Shown here: piece after piece, positions 1-7,396 of the stretch
How positions within the stretch are numbered: position 1 is the first letter of the stretch
How the letters are laid out: every line of letters starts with the position of its first letter
Source of the DNA: DAORHV01 sp964513925
Lineage (GTDB): Bacteria > Patescibacteriota > Gracilibacteria > Peribacterales > Peribacteraceae
DNA length: 15,356 bases
Direction of reading: 5' to 3'
NCBI GenBank assembly: GCA_964513925.1
Contig: CAZENR010000022.1
Span: 1-15,356 of the forward strand
The notes under the pieces: generated by a model
The model's input: only the letters and a program-made list of their open reading frames with translations
The model's database searches: none
Told to the model about the DNA's origin: nothing
Program-made: the position numbers and the translations under genes

Positions 1-28
1 AAGCCTTTCACAAGCGGCATGTTTTTTG

Positions 29-57
29 CTCCACTTTTTTGCGCCAAAAAAGTGGAG
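29..57. terminator. 12-bp perfect inverted repeat, bidirectional terminator-like
   Basis: Positions 29-40 and 46-57 are perfect reverse complements (CTCCACTTTTTT and AAAAAAGTGGAG) around a 5-base loop. The T/A tract lies inside the stem, so an RNA from either strand would form a hairpin with a U-rich arm. It probably ends transcription from a gene to the left of the window. It shares its core sequence with the palindrome at 139-160. Confidence 0.5.
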
Positions 58-108
58 AGAGCTCGTTTGGGCAAAGAACATATTGCTTTAGCGCGACGTT
101 TTCCTGTC

Positions 109-134
109 CCGCCGTAGCCCGCAGGCGTAGGCGG
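109..134. repeat. GC-rich imperfect inverted repeat
   Basis: CCGCC at 109-113 pairs with GGCGG at 130-134. Inside it, GCC at 117-119 pairs with GGC at 124-126, after three mismatched positions on each side. The element lies between two T/A-cored palindromes. It could be part of a dispersed intergenic repeat, but only one copy is visible here. Confidence 0.3.
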
Positions 135-138
135 ATAC

Positions 139-160
139 CCCACTTTTTTAAAAAAGTGGG
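139..160. repeat. 22-bp perfect palindrome related to the repeat at 29-57
   Basis: The sequence is CCCACTTTTTT followed directly by its reverse complement AAAAAAGTGGG, with no loop. It has the same CCAC-T6 / A6-GTGG core as the inverted repeat at 29-57. Two copies 110 bases apart suggest a repeated terminator or a small intergenic repeat family. The remainder of 161-276 shows nothing recognisable. Confidence 0.5.
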
Positions 161-276
161 AAATATGAGTTTGGAAAAATCATATAGAACGCAAAAAACA
201 GAGATGCAAGAGTGTTGAAGGATTCACCCCAAAGACAGACTGCTTTCCGGGCCAGAAGATGCGTACGTACGAACAA

Positions 277-312
277 TTGCAAAGAAAAGCATTTTCTGCT
301 ATTATAAGGTGA
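277..312 (+). promoter_or_regulatory. Promoter of the 343-5665 operon, with a dyad in the spacer
   Basis: TTGCAA at 277-282 and TATTAT at 300-305 are separated by 17 bases, a good sigma70-type arrangement. Transcription would start near 312, about 30 bases before the ATG at 343. The spacer contains AGAAAA (283-288) and TTTTCT (292-297), a perfect inverted repeat around GCA. A regulator could bind there; that is inference. Confidence 0.5.
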
Positions 313-342
313 TTACTTTGCACACAAACACACTCACACTCA

Positions 343-1611
343 ATGAGTCCAAAGTTTAAAACATTGGCTGAGGCACCATCAGAAGCTCAAGAGGCGATTG
401 CAAAGGCCGTGAATTCAGGCTACGAAAAAGTTTCGGATGACACCAGGAAAAAACTCTGGGAAACAATGTCGAAGACTGGCGCGCCAGATGCAAAAAAATT
501 AGTTGAAGCTACTGATGCCGCAAAACGAAAGGCTGATTTGGAGGCGCTTAGTAAAAATGTATTGAAAAACAATGCCGCGTTTACAGCAGAAAAAATGCGA
601 GCAGAGATTCACGAGCAAATTCTCAAGGTTCTCGGCAAGGAGAAGATAGAGGGTCCCGCAGGTCAAAAACATGAATTTGAAGATGTTGAAGCTGCATTAC
701 AAGCCTTTAAGGCACCGGAAAAGAAGCCAGAGGAGAAGAAGCCCGAGAAAAAGGATGACGACAAGAAGGCGAAAGACGCACAGCCGGAAGTGGAGCCATC
801 CATTGAAACCGCAGATCAAACCGCCTACACCAGCCGCCAGGTACTGCGTGCCGGCGCAATCGGCACCGGAGTTGTCGGTGGCGGACTGCTTGCTGGTTCG
901 CTGCTGAGCGGCGCAAGCCAAGCTGCTATGGGAAACAGCGCAATCCCCATGGGGACGCGCTTCCTCAATGGAACGAAGAACTTCTGGCTTGGAGCACGGG
1001 ACATCGTGTGGGATAAGCTGGGACTGTCCAATGTCTGGAATTTTGGCGTAAACCAAACCACTGCGCTTGCCTCCAAGTTAGGCATTACCACCGGAGCAGG
1101 GGCAAACACCGCCGCACTGGCAGGGCTGCCTTCGTGGGTGGCACCAGCGGGCGTCGGCCTGGGCATTGTCGGTGGCGCATGGCTTGGCAGCAAGGTTATT
1201 AATGGAGTGCACAAGGCGATCGGCAAGAAGTTGAAGTACACACCATGGCAGGTGCCGTTTATCGGCAAGATTCCACTTATTGGAAGCGTGGCGAATGCCG
1301 TGGTTTCGCCGCTGCAACTTGGATACGAAGGCGTAAAGCGCGTTGTCGGCCTTGGCCAATGGGCTGGCAGCGGCGCACTGGGTGGCATGAAGAAAGTCTG
1401 GGAACACCGCGGCACCATTACCAAATTCGGCGCCGGCGCCGGCATTGGAGCGCTGATCGCTGCACCGTTCCTCGGAGGCTCCAGTCTGCTGTGGGGAATG
1501 CTCGGCGGCCAGGCCGCGCGAGGCAAGTTCAACAACTTCTTCGAGAAATGGGTGCCGGCACCGTTTGGCATAAAGAAATCTCTTGGTACCAGTGGTCACG
1601 CAGGACACTAA
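343..1611 (+). CDS. Hypothetical Gly-rich multi-pass membrane protein, 422 aa
   Basis: I do not recognise a family. Residues 1-120 are charged, Lys/Glu/Ala-rich and probably helical. Residues 124-145 form a low-complexity Lys/Glu/Asp linker (KPEEKKPEKKDDDKKAKD). The rest is hydrophobic and Gly/Ala-rich, with likely membrane segments near 168-192, 257-283 and 362-390. There is no N-terminal signal peptide, so the charged third probably stays in the cytoplasm. The ATG at 343 sits about 30 bases after a good promoter and has no Shine-Dalgarno sequence. The stop lies 19 bases before the next gene, so the two form an operon. Base use changes along the gene: AAA lysines and A/T-ending codons early, GC-rich codons from about position 780. 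A part in a cell-envelope assembly with the following large protein is inferred from position only. Confidence 0.8.
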   Translation: MSPKFKTLAEAPSEAQEAIAKAVNSGYEKVSDDTRKKLWETMSKTGAPDAKKLVEATDAAKRKADLEALSKNVLKNNAAFTAEKMRAEIHEQILKVLGKEKIEGPAGQKHEFEDVEAALQAFKAPEKKPEEKKPEKKDDDKKAKDAQPEVEPSIETADQTAYTSRQVLRAGAIGTGVVGGGLLAGSLLSGASQAAMGNSAIPMGTRFLNGTKNFWLGARDIVWDKLGLSNVWNFGVNQTTALASKLGITTGAGANTAALAGLPSWVAPAGVGLGIVGGAWLGSKVINGVHKAIGKKLKYTPWQVPFIGKIPLIGSVANAVVSPLQLGYEGVKRVVGLGQWAGSGALGGMKKVWEHRGTITKFGAGAGIGALIAAPFLGGSSLLWGMLGGQAARGKFNNFFEKWVPAPFGIKKSLGTSGHAGH

Positions 1612-1630
1612 TTCCTGATTCTATTCTGTC

Positions 1631-4600
1631 GTGAAGTACACCTTCTCCCTCATCGGCTTCTCCACCCGCGAGGCACGCTTGTGCCGGCAGGCAACGCCGT
1701 TCGACAACGACCGCTCGCCTATCAATCGTCTTACCGACGGAGTGGAGGGCTTTATAAAGGGGCAGCACGAGAACTTGGTACGTCCGGATATCGGCCGTGC
1801 CAAGCGCCAGGTCGACGACCAGGCACAAGTAGCACGCTTCCTGCGCCCCGACGCCTTCAGCAACCCAGACCAACTGCGGCAGTTCTCGGCAATGATCGAG
1901 CGCCGTGTTCCGGCCAACGTGCGCGCGGCGCACCCGGATGTGTTCGCCGCTCCGCTGACGCAAGAAGATGTCGACGATCTGCGCGCCACGGGCACGGGTC
2001 GCCTGGCAACCATGCAGCACGTACTCAGCCTGCTGTCTGGCTCCAGCATGCCCACCAATGCCGACCCGCTGGCAAGCGAAATCGCCCGTGCGGCAATGGA
2101 CAGCCGCGAGGACGCCCCAGATCGCAACTCGGAGATCTTCGGACTGTATCAGCGCTACATGCGCAGCCACCGTCCGGCACTGAACGAAATAGATGCCACC
2201 AGCCCCGAGAACATTCTGGGCGATCCGCTGGCTCCGCCGCAGCTGGTATCGGCCATCCGCCTGGGTGCGGTAGACCAGCAGTCGCTGGTCGAGATGTACG
2301 CTATATATAGGAATAGGGGTACCGATACAGATTTGACCATGCTGGAACAGCGCCAGCAGTTCGGCCGCATGTTCGGCAGCGTGCAGGAGCGCGAGTACCG
2401 CCAGCAGACCAGCTCTGTCATGGAAAACTTCCGCAACGCCGATCCCCGCTTGCAGTGGGTGGTGATGGGTGTTGGCGCATTCATGTTGTGGAAGGGGCTT
2501 CGCAGCGAGAACGGCTTCGTACGTGCCGCAAGCATCGGCCTAGTTGGCTGGTGGGCCTACGACCGGTTTGTAAACGGCAACGAAAACGCCATCGACAACA
2601 TGGGCGACAAGTTCAAGGCCGCCACCAGCTTTACCGGCAGTCGCCTGCGCGATGCCGCGGAGTACGTGGGCTTGGTAGGCGCGCGGCAAGACCGCGACAA
2701 GCTGCAAGTGATGGCACGGTTCTTAGACCAGCACCGCCTGAATGTCGGCCCCGCAGCCGCGGGCATGGCATCGCTGGCGCAGGTGCGGCTTGGAACCCTG
2801 GCAGACGCATTCGTACCCATCACCGGCGGAGTCGCACTGGGCGGCGCACTGTCGTTTGATAGCGGCGACGGTCGCATGGCCACCGACTCGTTTGACGACG
2901 TGGAAGCCGGCGGAGGTTCGCCGGGCGCACGCCGCCTGTACCGCGAACTCAATGACCAAGCCAATCGCATGGGTCTTTCCCGCTCGGAGAAAGAAGCCAT
3001 GTTCGAATACCAAATGACACACCGCGAGCACATCGGCAAGGCCGTCGCACACGCGTTCTACCTTATCGCATCACGCGAGCCGGAGAACGCCGCAACCATA
3101 CGCGAAATCGACGAAGAAATGACGAGCCTCAACTCGTTCGACGACTTGCCAATGCACTTGAAAGAGAAATACAACCGCATGGTCATTCAGGGTCAGCGCA
3201 TCGCCAAAATCCGCTACACCAACCGCAGCTTCTCGGACATTATCGCATCGCTTGCACCGGCTAACCCGTCTGCAAGGCGTCGCCCGCAGGAGAACTCTAC
3301 ACTCAACCCCAACCCCGAAACGCCGGACCGCCGCGAGGAATTCTCGCTCTACAATCGCCTGCGCACCGCGCCGTTCGACCGCGATGTGCGCGCCGAGCTG
3401 CTGCAGCGCGGCAGCGAGATAGAGCTGGATTACAGCGAATTCATCGACAACTGCGAGGCGGCGCGCATTATTACCGGCGACGCCAAGCTGGCGCTGAAGC
3501 GCAAGTTCGATGAGCTCCTAAACGAGGGCGCCCGCAACCGCGAGTCGCTGCCGCAAGTACTGCTGACCGTGGAAAAAATTAAGTACGCAGTCTACGTGGC
3601 AAGTGCCAGGAGCAACGAGCCGCTTACCCCCGACATGATCGCATCCATGACCGGACCGAATTCATCCACGGTCATGACGGTGTTCAACTTCGTCACGCGC
3701 TTCTTAAACCAAGGCCCGGTTGGCGTGCCGGGAAGTTTTCACAACGTTGCCACGCTCAACCACGTAGACGCGCTGCTCAACCGTCCGTTCTTCGGACTCA
3801 TTGGCGGCGGAGTGCTGCGCAGCATGGACAACAACCGCTTCCGCACCTTGCGCGCTCGCATCACTACGTTCCAGCGCACGTTCGAGGAGCGCCGCAACGT
3901 AGACCGAATCGCACAGCAAACACTGGATCGTTTGGAATCCAACGATCCGGGCATTTTCGAACGGTTCAGTCCAGGCAACCCCACCGAAGGCCGCACCAAA
4001 GCTCGCGAGACCATGCTGGCACTGCTGCGCAGCCCGCAGTATGCACAGCGCCTGGAACGCACCGAGCAATACGTTGCCCAACGCATGACCAACTCGCTGG
4101 TGCGACGCATGCTGGTGGTAGAAGGTCCCGATGGTCTGGCACGCGCACAGTCGCGCGGTGAGCGCGTCATTACCGACAACGAGCAAGCCAACATTGCCGC
4201 CGACTGGGACCGCCTGTTTACCGAAATCGCAGGAAACAACGACGAGTGGACGGCAGGTGCCTGGCACCGCGTGGAGGACATACAAACCATGTTCGGCACG
4301 CAGCTCAACGGCTCTACGATTAATGTGGACACACTCAACTACGCCGACGAAAACCAGCGCCGAGCCGCCGTGACGCATGCACAGGAGTTGGGCCTGGTGT
4401 TCTCGCTCATGATCCTGCCCATGCGCATGCGCCCGGACGTGCGCGATGCCATTCGCACCAAGGTGAATACCATCCGCACGCGCATGGAAACGCAGCGCAA
4501 CGTGGAAATGACCGAGGCTACGGCGACGCTGCGCAAGCGGCTGCAGGAGATTTACAGTAGGCACGGCACAACCACCGACAGTGCACAGAACGTTGCGGTG

Positions 4601-5665
4601 ACCGGTGCGCTGCTCAACCACATCCAACGCACCGATTCCACAATCCTCCCCATCCGCGGCACGAACTCCGCCGCAGGAAATGCCGAAATAAACACCGCGC
4701 TAGATGGCATGGGCAACCAAGTGACGGCAATCGAAAACCGTTACAAGCCGCAGACCGACCAGTTGGCAAATATTGTGGTATTGCTGGGAGCGAACATTCC
4801 GTCCGAGCCGATTGGTTCTACCAGAATTGATGGCAACATTTCCACAGTTGCACCACCGCTAACTACGCAGGCTCCGCCGCTGGGAACGACTGCAGCACCA
4901 CCACTTGGAACCACTGCAGCGCCACCACTTGGCACTACCGCTGCCCCTCCGCTGGGAACGACTGGTGCTCCCCCACTAGGAACCACTGCAGCGCCACCGC
5001 TTGGTACTACCGCTGCCCCTCCGCTGGGAACGACTGCCGCTCCCCCACTAGGAACCACTGCAGCGCCACCGCTTGGTACTACCGCTGCCCCTCCGCTGGG
5101 AACCACTGCAGCACCCGCACTATCGCCAGCGGAACTCTCCCGACGCCTAGGCGATATTGCCCTGGCCGAAATCGGCCCCGGTATTCGCGGGCTTGTTGTA
5201 CGTCGAGCACCCACCGATGCCAGCTTGCCAGCAACACACTTCGACATTGCGTTCCCAAACCGCACATCGCAAGAGTACGTCTTGCGCTTGACGCCAGTAG
5301 AAATGCAAACGCTCAGCGTGGCGCAAATTGTCCAGCGCTGGAAAGAGAATGCAATTTCACAGTTGCGTCCGTTGCTGGACAGCGTTGCAGACCCGGTAAC
5401 CGCAGGGCTGCGACCATGGCAAAACGTGCAGCTTGGAGCCGGAGACTTGGTTGCCTACACTCCGGGCCTGCGGATAGATGGCGTCCGACCCGGCAGCACT
5501 CCATTCCATATCTTCATTCAGCATAACCCAGAAGAAATTGCGCGCGCCTACTGGGATTGGGTACAAAACGAAGCCAACCGCAAAGCGTTCGTAGATCCTT
5601 TCAGTGTGCCAGGAACAATTGCCACAGGTGTGCGCACGCGCGGCTTGCCGGGGCCGGCATCCTAA
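1631..5665 (+). CDS. Hypothetical large protein with tandem APPLGTT repeats, 1344 aa
   Basis: No known domain is recognised. The chosen start is a GTG 19 bases after the upstream stop; the next in-frame Met is near residue 88, so GTG is the better choice. No Shine-Dalgarno sequence or signal peptide is seen. The long N-terminal part is hydrophilic. Two adjacent hydrophobic segments (about residues 275-289 and 296-312, the second around SIGLVGWWAYDRF) look like a membrane hairpin. A mostly helical, Arg/Asn/Glu-rich stretch follows up to about residue 1070. Residues 1080-1159 are ten copies of an 8-residue unit, (A/G/Q)APPLGTT, a Pro/Thr-rich linker of the kind found in surface proteins. A C-terminal domain of about 185 residues follows. 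With the upstream membrane protein it may form an envelope-spanning structure; this is inference. Codons 225-235 (2303-2335) are locally rare in type. Confidence 0.85.
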   Translation: MKYTFSLIGFSTREARLCRQATPFDNDRSPINRLTDGVEGFIKGQHENLVRPDIGRAKRQVDDQAQVARFLRPDAFSNPDQLRQFSAMIERRVPANVRAAHPDVFAAPLTQEDVDDLRATGTGRLATMQHVLSLLSGSSMPTNADPLASEIARAAMDSREDAPDRNSEIFGLYQRYMRSHRPALNEIDATSPENILGDPLAPPQLVSAIRLGAVDQQSLVEMYAIYRNRGTDTDLTMLEQRQQFGRMFGSVQEREYRQQTSSVMENFRNADPRLQWVVMGVGAFMLWKGLRSENGFVRAASIGLVGWWAYDRFVNGNENAIDNMGDKFKAATSFTGSRLRDAAEYVGLVGARQDRDKLQVMARFLDQHRLNVGPAAAGMASLAQVRLGTLADAFVPITGGVALGGALSFDSGDGRMATDSFDDVEAGGGSPGARRLYRELNDQANRMGLSRSEKEAMFEYQMTHREHIGKAVAHAFYLIASREPENAATIREIDEEMTSLNSFDDLPMHLKEKYNRMVIQGQRIAKIRYTNRSFSDIIASLAPANPSARRRPQENSTLNPNPETPDRREEFSLYNRLRTAPFDRDVRAELLQRGSEIELDYSEFIDNCEAARIITGDAKLALKRKFDELLNEGARNRESLPQVLLTVEKIKYAVYVASARSNEPLTPDMIASMTGPNSSTVMTVFNFVTRFLNQGPVGVPGSFHNVATLNHVDALLNRPFFGLIGGGVLRSMDNNRFRTLRARITTFQRTFEERRNVDRIAQQTLDRLESNDPGIFERFSPGNPTEGRTKARETMLALLRSPQYAQRLERTEQYVAQRMTNSLVRRMLVVEGPDGLARAQSRGERVITDNEQANIAADWDRLFTEIAGNNDEWTAGAWHRVEDIQTMFGTQLNGSTINVDTLNYADENQRRAAVTHAQELGLVFSLMILPMRMRPDVRDAIRTKVNTIRTRMETQRNVEMTEATATLRKRLQEIYSRHGTTTDSAQNVAVTGALLNHIQRTDSTILPIRGTNSAAGNAEINTALDGMGNQVTAIENRYKPQTDQLANIVVLLGANIPSEPIGSTRIDGNISTVAPPLTTQAPPLGTTAAPPLGTTAAPPLGTTAAPPLGTTGAPPLGTTAAPPLGTTAAPPLGTTAAPPLGTTAAPPLGTTAAPPLGTTAAPALSPAELSRRLGDIALAEIGPGIRGLVVRRAPTDASLPATHFDIAFPNRTSQEYVLRLTPVEMQTLSVAQIVQRWKENAISQLRPLLDSVADPVTAGLRPWQNVQLGAGDLVAYTPGLRIDGVRPGSTPFHIFIQHNPEEIARAYWDWVQNEANRKAFVDPFSVPGTIATGVRTRGLPGPAS
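4868..5107 (+). repeat. Ten 24-bp tandem repeats with a 72-bp higher-order period
   Basis: Ten in-frame units encode (A/G/Q)APPLGTT. Synonymous codons show a second layer: units 3-5 (4916-4987), 6-8 (4988-5059) and 9-10 (5060-5107) repeat the same order of codon variants, so the array grew by duplication of a three-unit 72-bp block. Unit 5 carries the single Gly variant. The array is coding and lies just before the C-terminal domain. It is likely to vary in copy number between strains. Confidence 0.9.
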
Positions 5666-5748
5666 ACCCAGCTCTGGCGCGCACACGACAAAACAGCGCA
5701 ATGCCGTTCTGGGCTTATTGCGACTATTCGCTATGCAGAAACATCAAA

Positions 5749-5774
5749 CTGGGGCTCCTTCGAGCCAGCCCCAG
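5749..5774. terminator. Bidirectional hairpin between convergent genes
   Basis: CTGGGGCT at 5749-5756 pairs with AGCCCCAG at 5767-5774. An alternative inner stem is GGCTC (5753-5757) with GAGCC (5762-5766). It lies in the 138-base gap between the + strand operon ending at 5665 and the - strand gene ending at 5804, where a terminator for both is expected. No clean T tract follows on either side, so the call rests on stem and location. Confidence 0.55.
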
Positions 5775-5803
5775 CCACCCGCATCTTCCCGGGTGTGTCG
5801 TCG

Positions 5804-6361
5804 TCAACGCGTAAACGTCTTCAGCACTTCGTCGGCTTCGGACAACTTGATCATCTCGTCCGTGATCACGGTAACGTCCGAACTACTCCCGGGAAAAGGA
5901 ACCCCGACCGAACGGCGGACACCATCGAGGTCATCGACGGTGTACACCACTTTTTCGAAGTTCTTCCCTTGGGTAGTCACGAACGCGATCCCGATGATCT
6001 TCTTGACGAACGGCCCCTTCTTCATCTTGTACTCTTCAGCGAACTTGGTCGCGACCGCGACCTCGGCATTCTTGCTCCACACATCCTCAAGCTTGTTCAG
6101 CGGCACGATCACCGAGAACGAGTACTTGGAGTGGTAGTAGCACTTGCTGAGGCCCGCATCGTCGAGGTACGCCTTGAGCTTGGTCATGCTGTCCGAGAGT
6201 TCCACCTTGTCCGTCTTGGTGGTCTTGGTCGGGGCAGCCGGGGCCGGGGTCTTCACTTCGTCCGCGGGGAGCGGCAGTTTCTTGTCCTGCCCGTTGACCG
6301 TGGAAGCCGAACCCAGAGCCAGCATCAGCGCGAACAACAGGCAGTTGAGACAGGAGCGCAT
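5804..6361 (-). CDS. Hypothetical exported protein, 185 aa
   Basis: The family is not recognised. Residues 1-24 form a clear signal peptide: basic MR, hydrophobic core LLFALMLALG, then a small-residue region (SASTVNG) before QDKK. There is no lipobox. Residues 26-52 are a Pro/Ala/Thr/Lys linker, typical of proteins held away from a membrane. The remaining 130 residues alternate beta and helix (for example YSFSVIVPL, KKIIGIAFVTT, KVVYTVDDLDGV) and look like one small globular domain. Start choice is firm: GAGGTG at 6366-6371 is a strong Shine-Dalgarno sequence 4 bases before the ATG. Almost all lysines are AAG and most codons end in G or C, unlike the neighbouring + strand operon. It has its own promoter and structured leader, so it is probably expressed alone and strongly. 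Confidence 0.85.
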   Translation of the reverse strand: MRSCLNCLLFALMLALGSASTVNGQDKKLPLPADEVKTPAPAAPTKTTKTDKVELSDSMTKLKAYLDDAGLSKCYYHSKYSFSVIVPLNKLEDVWSKNAEVAVATKFAEEYKMKKGPFVKKIIGIAFVTTQGKNFEKVVYTVDDLDGVRRSVGVPFPGSSSDVTVITDEMIKLSEADEVLKTFTR

Positions 6362-6495
6362 TAGTCACCTCACTTTCTTGTAGGATGCGCTTGAGACACG
6401 TTGCGGAAATTGCGCGGTGCCTCGGGTATGCAACCTACGCAGGGTTACATGCTCGAGGCACCGATAATGGCAAGGGCGATGCTGCGAAGGAGCCT
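6362..6495 (-). promoter_or_regulatory. Structured 5' leader of the 185-aa exported protein gene
   Basis: The predicted transcript starts at about 6495 with AGGCTCC and runs 134 nt to the ATG. In its middle CGGTGCCTCG (6463-6454, read on the - strand) pairs perfectly with CGAGGCACCG (6424-6415). Inside this, ATGTAACC (6450-6443) pairs with GGTTGCAT (6435-6428) through one G-U pair, closing a 7-base loop. The result is an 18-bp two-part stem separated by a 3x3 internal loop. No U tract follows, so it is not a simple terminator. The Shine-Dalgarno sequence lies well downstream and appears free. I do not recognise a riboswitch class. Confidence 0.6.
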
Positions 6496-6530
6496 TATGG
6501 TTATTATAAACTTATATTGATATTTGTCAA
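6495..6530 (-). promoter_or_regulatory. Consensus promoter of the 185-aa exported protein gene
   Basis: On the - strand, TTGACA (6530-6525) and TATAAT (6508-6503) are perfect consensus boxes with a 16-base spacer in an AT-rich stretch. The predicted start is the A at about 6495, 7 bases past the -10 box, where the transcript begins AGGCT. The other two small genes of this block have the same layout. Confidence 0.75.
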
Positions 6531-6603
6531 ATATTTACGCTGCGACTTTTTCGCATGCATATGCCAAAAACGCTGCCACGCCAAAAAATGGCACACGAGA
6601 CAA

Positions 6604-6625
6604 GGGGGTGGAGTAACCCACCCCC
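6604..6625 (-). terminator. GC-rich hairpin after the 202-aa membrane protein gene
   Basis: GGGGGTGG (6604-6611) pairs perfectly with CCACCCCC (6618-6625) around a 6-base loop. It lies 55 bases past the stop at 6680 on the - strand and before the next promoter at 6530. A T tract on the - strand (GCCATTTTTTGGC, 6592-6580) follows about 12 bases later. This separates the transcription units of the 202-aa and 185-aa genes. Confidence 0.55.
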
Positions 6626-6679
6626 CCACGGCTAACCCGTTCGCAACCGCGACAACATACGGTCACTTGCCTCATTGGC

Positions 6680-7288
6680 TCACTTCACCTTCGGGATGTC
6701 CTTCGATACGGACGGAACGAGGTCGATGTTGATGTAGTAGATCTTCGTGCCATCAGGGAAGTCCCCGGTGACGACGAGAGTGTCCACATCCTCCACGATC
6801 TTGTAGCCGTCGCGTTCGCCCGGAACCAGTTCCACGATCTTGTCGCTCAGACGCAGGAGCCAGCGCGTGCCATCGGCGTAGCGCGGCAGGGTCAGCTTGC
6901 CAGCTTCCGGACGTTTGATCTGGTTGTACAGATCGTCCGCGAAGGGCAGCTTACCCTCCGCCACAGCCGGGGCCTTGCGGTTGCCCATGGTGTTCCAGCG
7001 GTGAACGTTGCCCTGCAGGCTCAGAACGAGGAACGCGGCGGACAGGAGAATTGTCAGGTCGAACGCGAGTTCAGCCCAGCCACCGATCTTGTAGCCCCAC
7101 AGTTCATCGTCCGAGTCCACCAGCGCGTTGCCCGCCATGGCCAGCGACACGAGACCGAACAGGACACCGAGGAGCAGGCTGGAGTAGTAGATGCCCGCAC
7201 CGATGCCCACGATCAGAAACACGGCCGCGGCGCACAGGCGCACCACGGTTGCCGCCGTGAGGCGGTCTTGGAGAGACGGATTGCTCAT
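6680..7288 (-). CDS. Hypothetical membrane protein, 3 TM segments, 202 aa
   Basis: The family is not recognised. Three hydrophobic helices are visible near residues 15-34, 37-56 and 72-92. A soluble C-terminal domain (about 93-202) follows, with alternating strands such as TRWLLRL, DTLVVTGDF and TKIYYINIDLV. Residues 55-70 (ALVDSDDELWGYKIGG) form an acidic and aromatic loop between helices 2 and 3. The start at 7288 is set by GGGGAGGT (7306-7299) 10 bases upstream. The reading frame stays open to an ATG at 7432, but that would run through the promoter and leader and is rejected. Codons are strongly G/C-ending. It has its own promoter, leader and terminator, in the same style as the genes on either side. 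Membrane anchoring of a small sensory or envelope domain is a guess. Confidence 0.82.
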   Translation of the reverse strand: MSNPSLQDRLTAATVVRLCAAAVFLIVGIGAGIYYSSLLLGVLFGLVSLAMAGNALVDSDDELWGYKIGGWAELAFDLTILLSAAFLVLSLQGNVHRWNTMGNRKAPAVAEGKLPFADDLYNQIKRPEAGKLTLPRYADGTRWLLRLSDKIVELVPGERDGYKIVEDVDTLVVTGDFPDGTKIYYINIDLVPSVSKDIPKVK

Positions 7289-7396
7289 GGGTTTTTTTAC
7301 CTCCCCATTGTTAGAGCATAGGCTTTCACCCCACCGCCGAACGCTTTCGCTTCGGCAATTGACGTATGTCACGTCGGCGGTTTCAAGGATCAGCCT
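7289..7396 (-). promoter_or_regulatory. Structured 5' leader of the 202-aa membrane protein gene
   Basis: The predicted transcript begins AGGCTGATCCTTG at 7396. Its first five bases (7396-7392) can pair with AGCCT (7324-7320) near the end of the leader, closing the whole element. Inside, ACCGCCGA (7381-7374) pairs with TCGGCGGT (7340-7333). A competing hairpin, GCCGAA (7356-7351) with TTCGGC (7341-7336), has a GCGAAAGC tip resembling a GNRA tetraloop. TGAC/GTCA pairs lie between 7371 and 7360. The two alternative pairings share bases, so the leader could switch conformation. No known riboswitch class is recognised. Confidence 0.55.

Noticed and set aside
825..1571. 248-codon - strand open frame inside the first gene
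   Set aside because: Pro/Ala-rich antisense of a Gly-rich GC-rich gene, with no ribosome site or domain.
3704..4627. 307-codon - strand open frame inside the large gene
   Set aside because: His/Val/Cys-rich composition typical of an antisense shadow; the + strand frame is continuous for 1344 codons.
4868..5107. Regular repeats considered as a CRISPR array
   Set aside because: Units are contiguous, in frame and without spacers; it is a coding tandem repeat.
4741..5265. Long - strand reading frame with VVPSGGAA repeats
   Set aside because: It is the antisense shadow of the 24-bp coding repeat in the 1344-aa gene; the repeat keeps all frames open.
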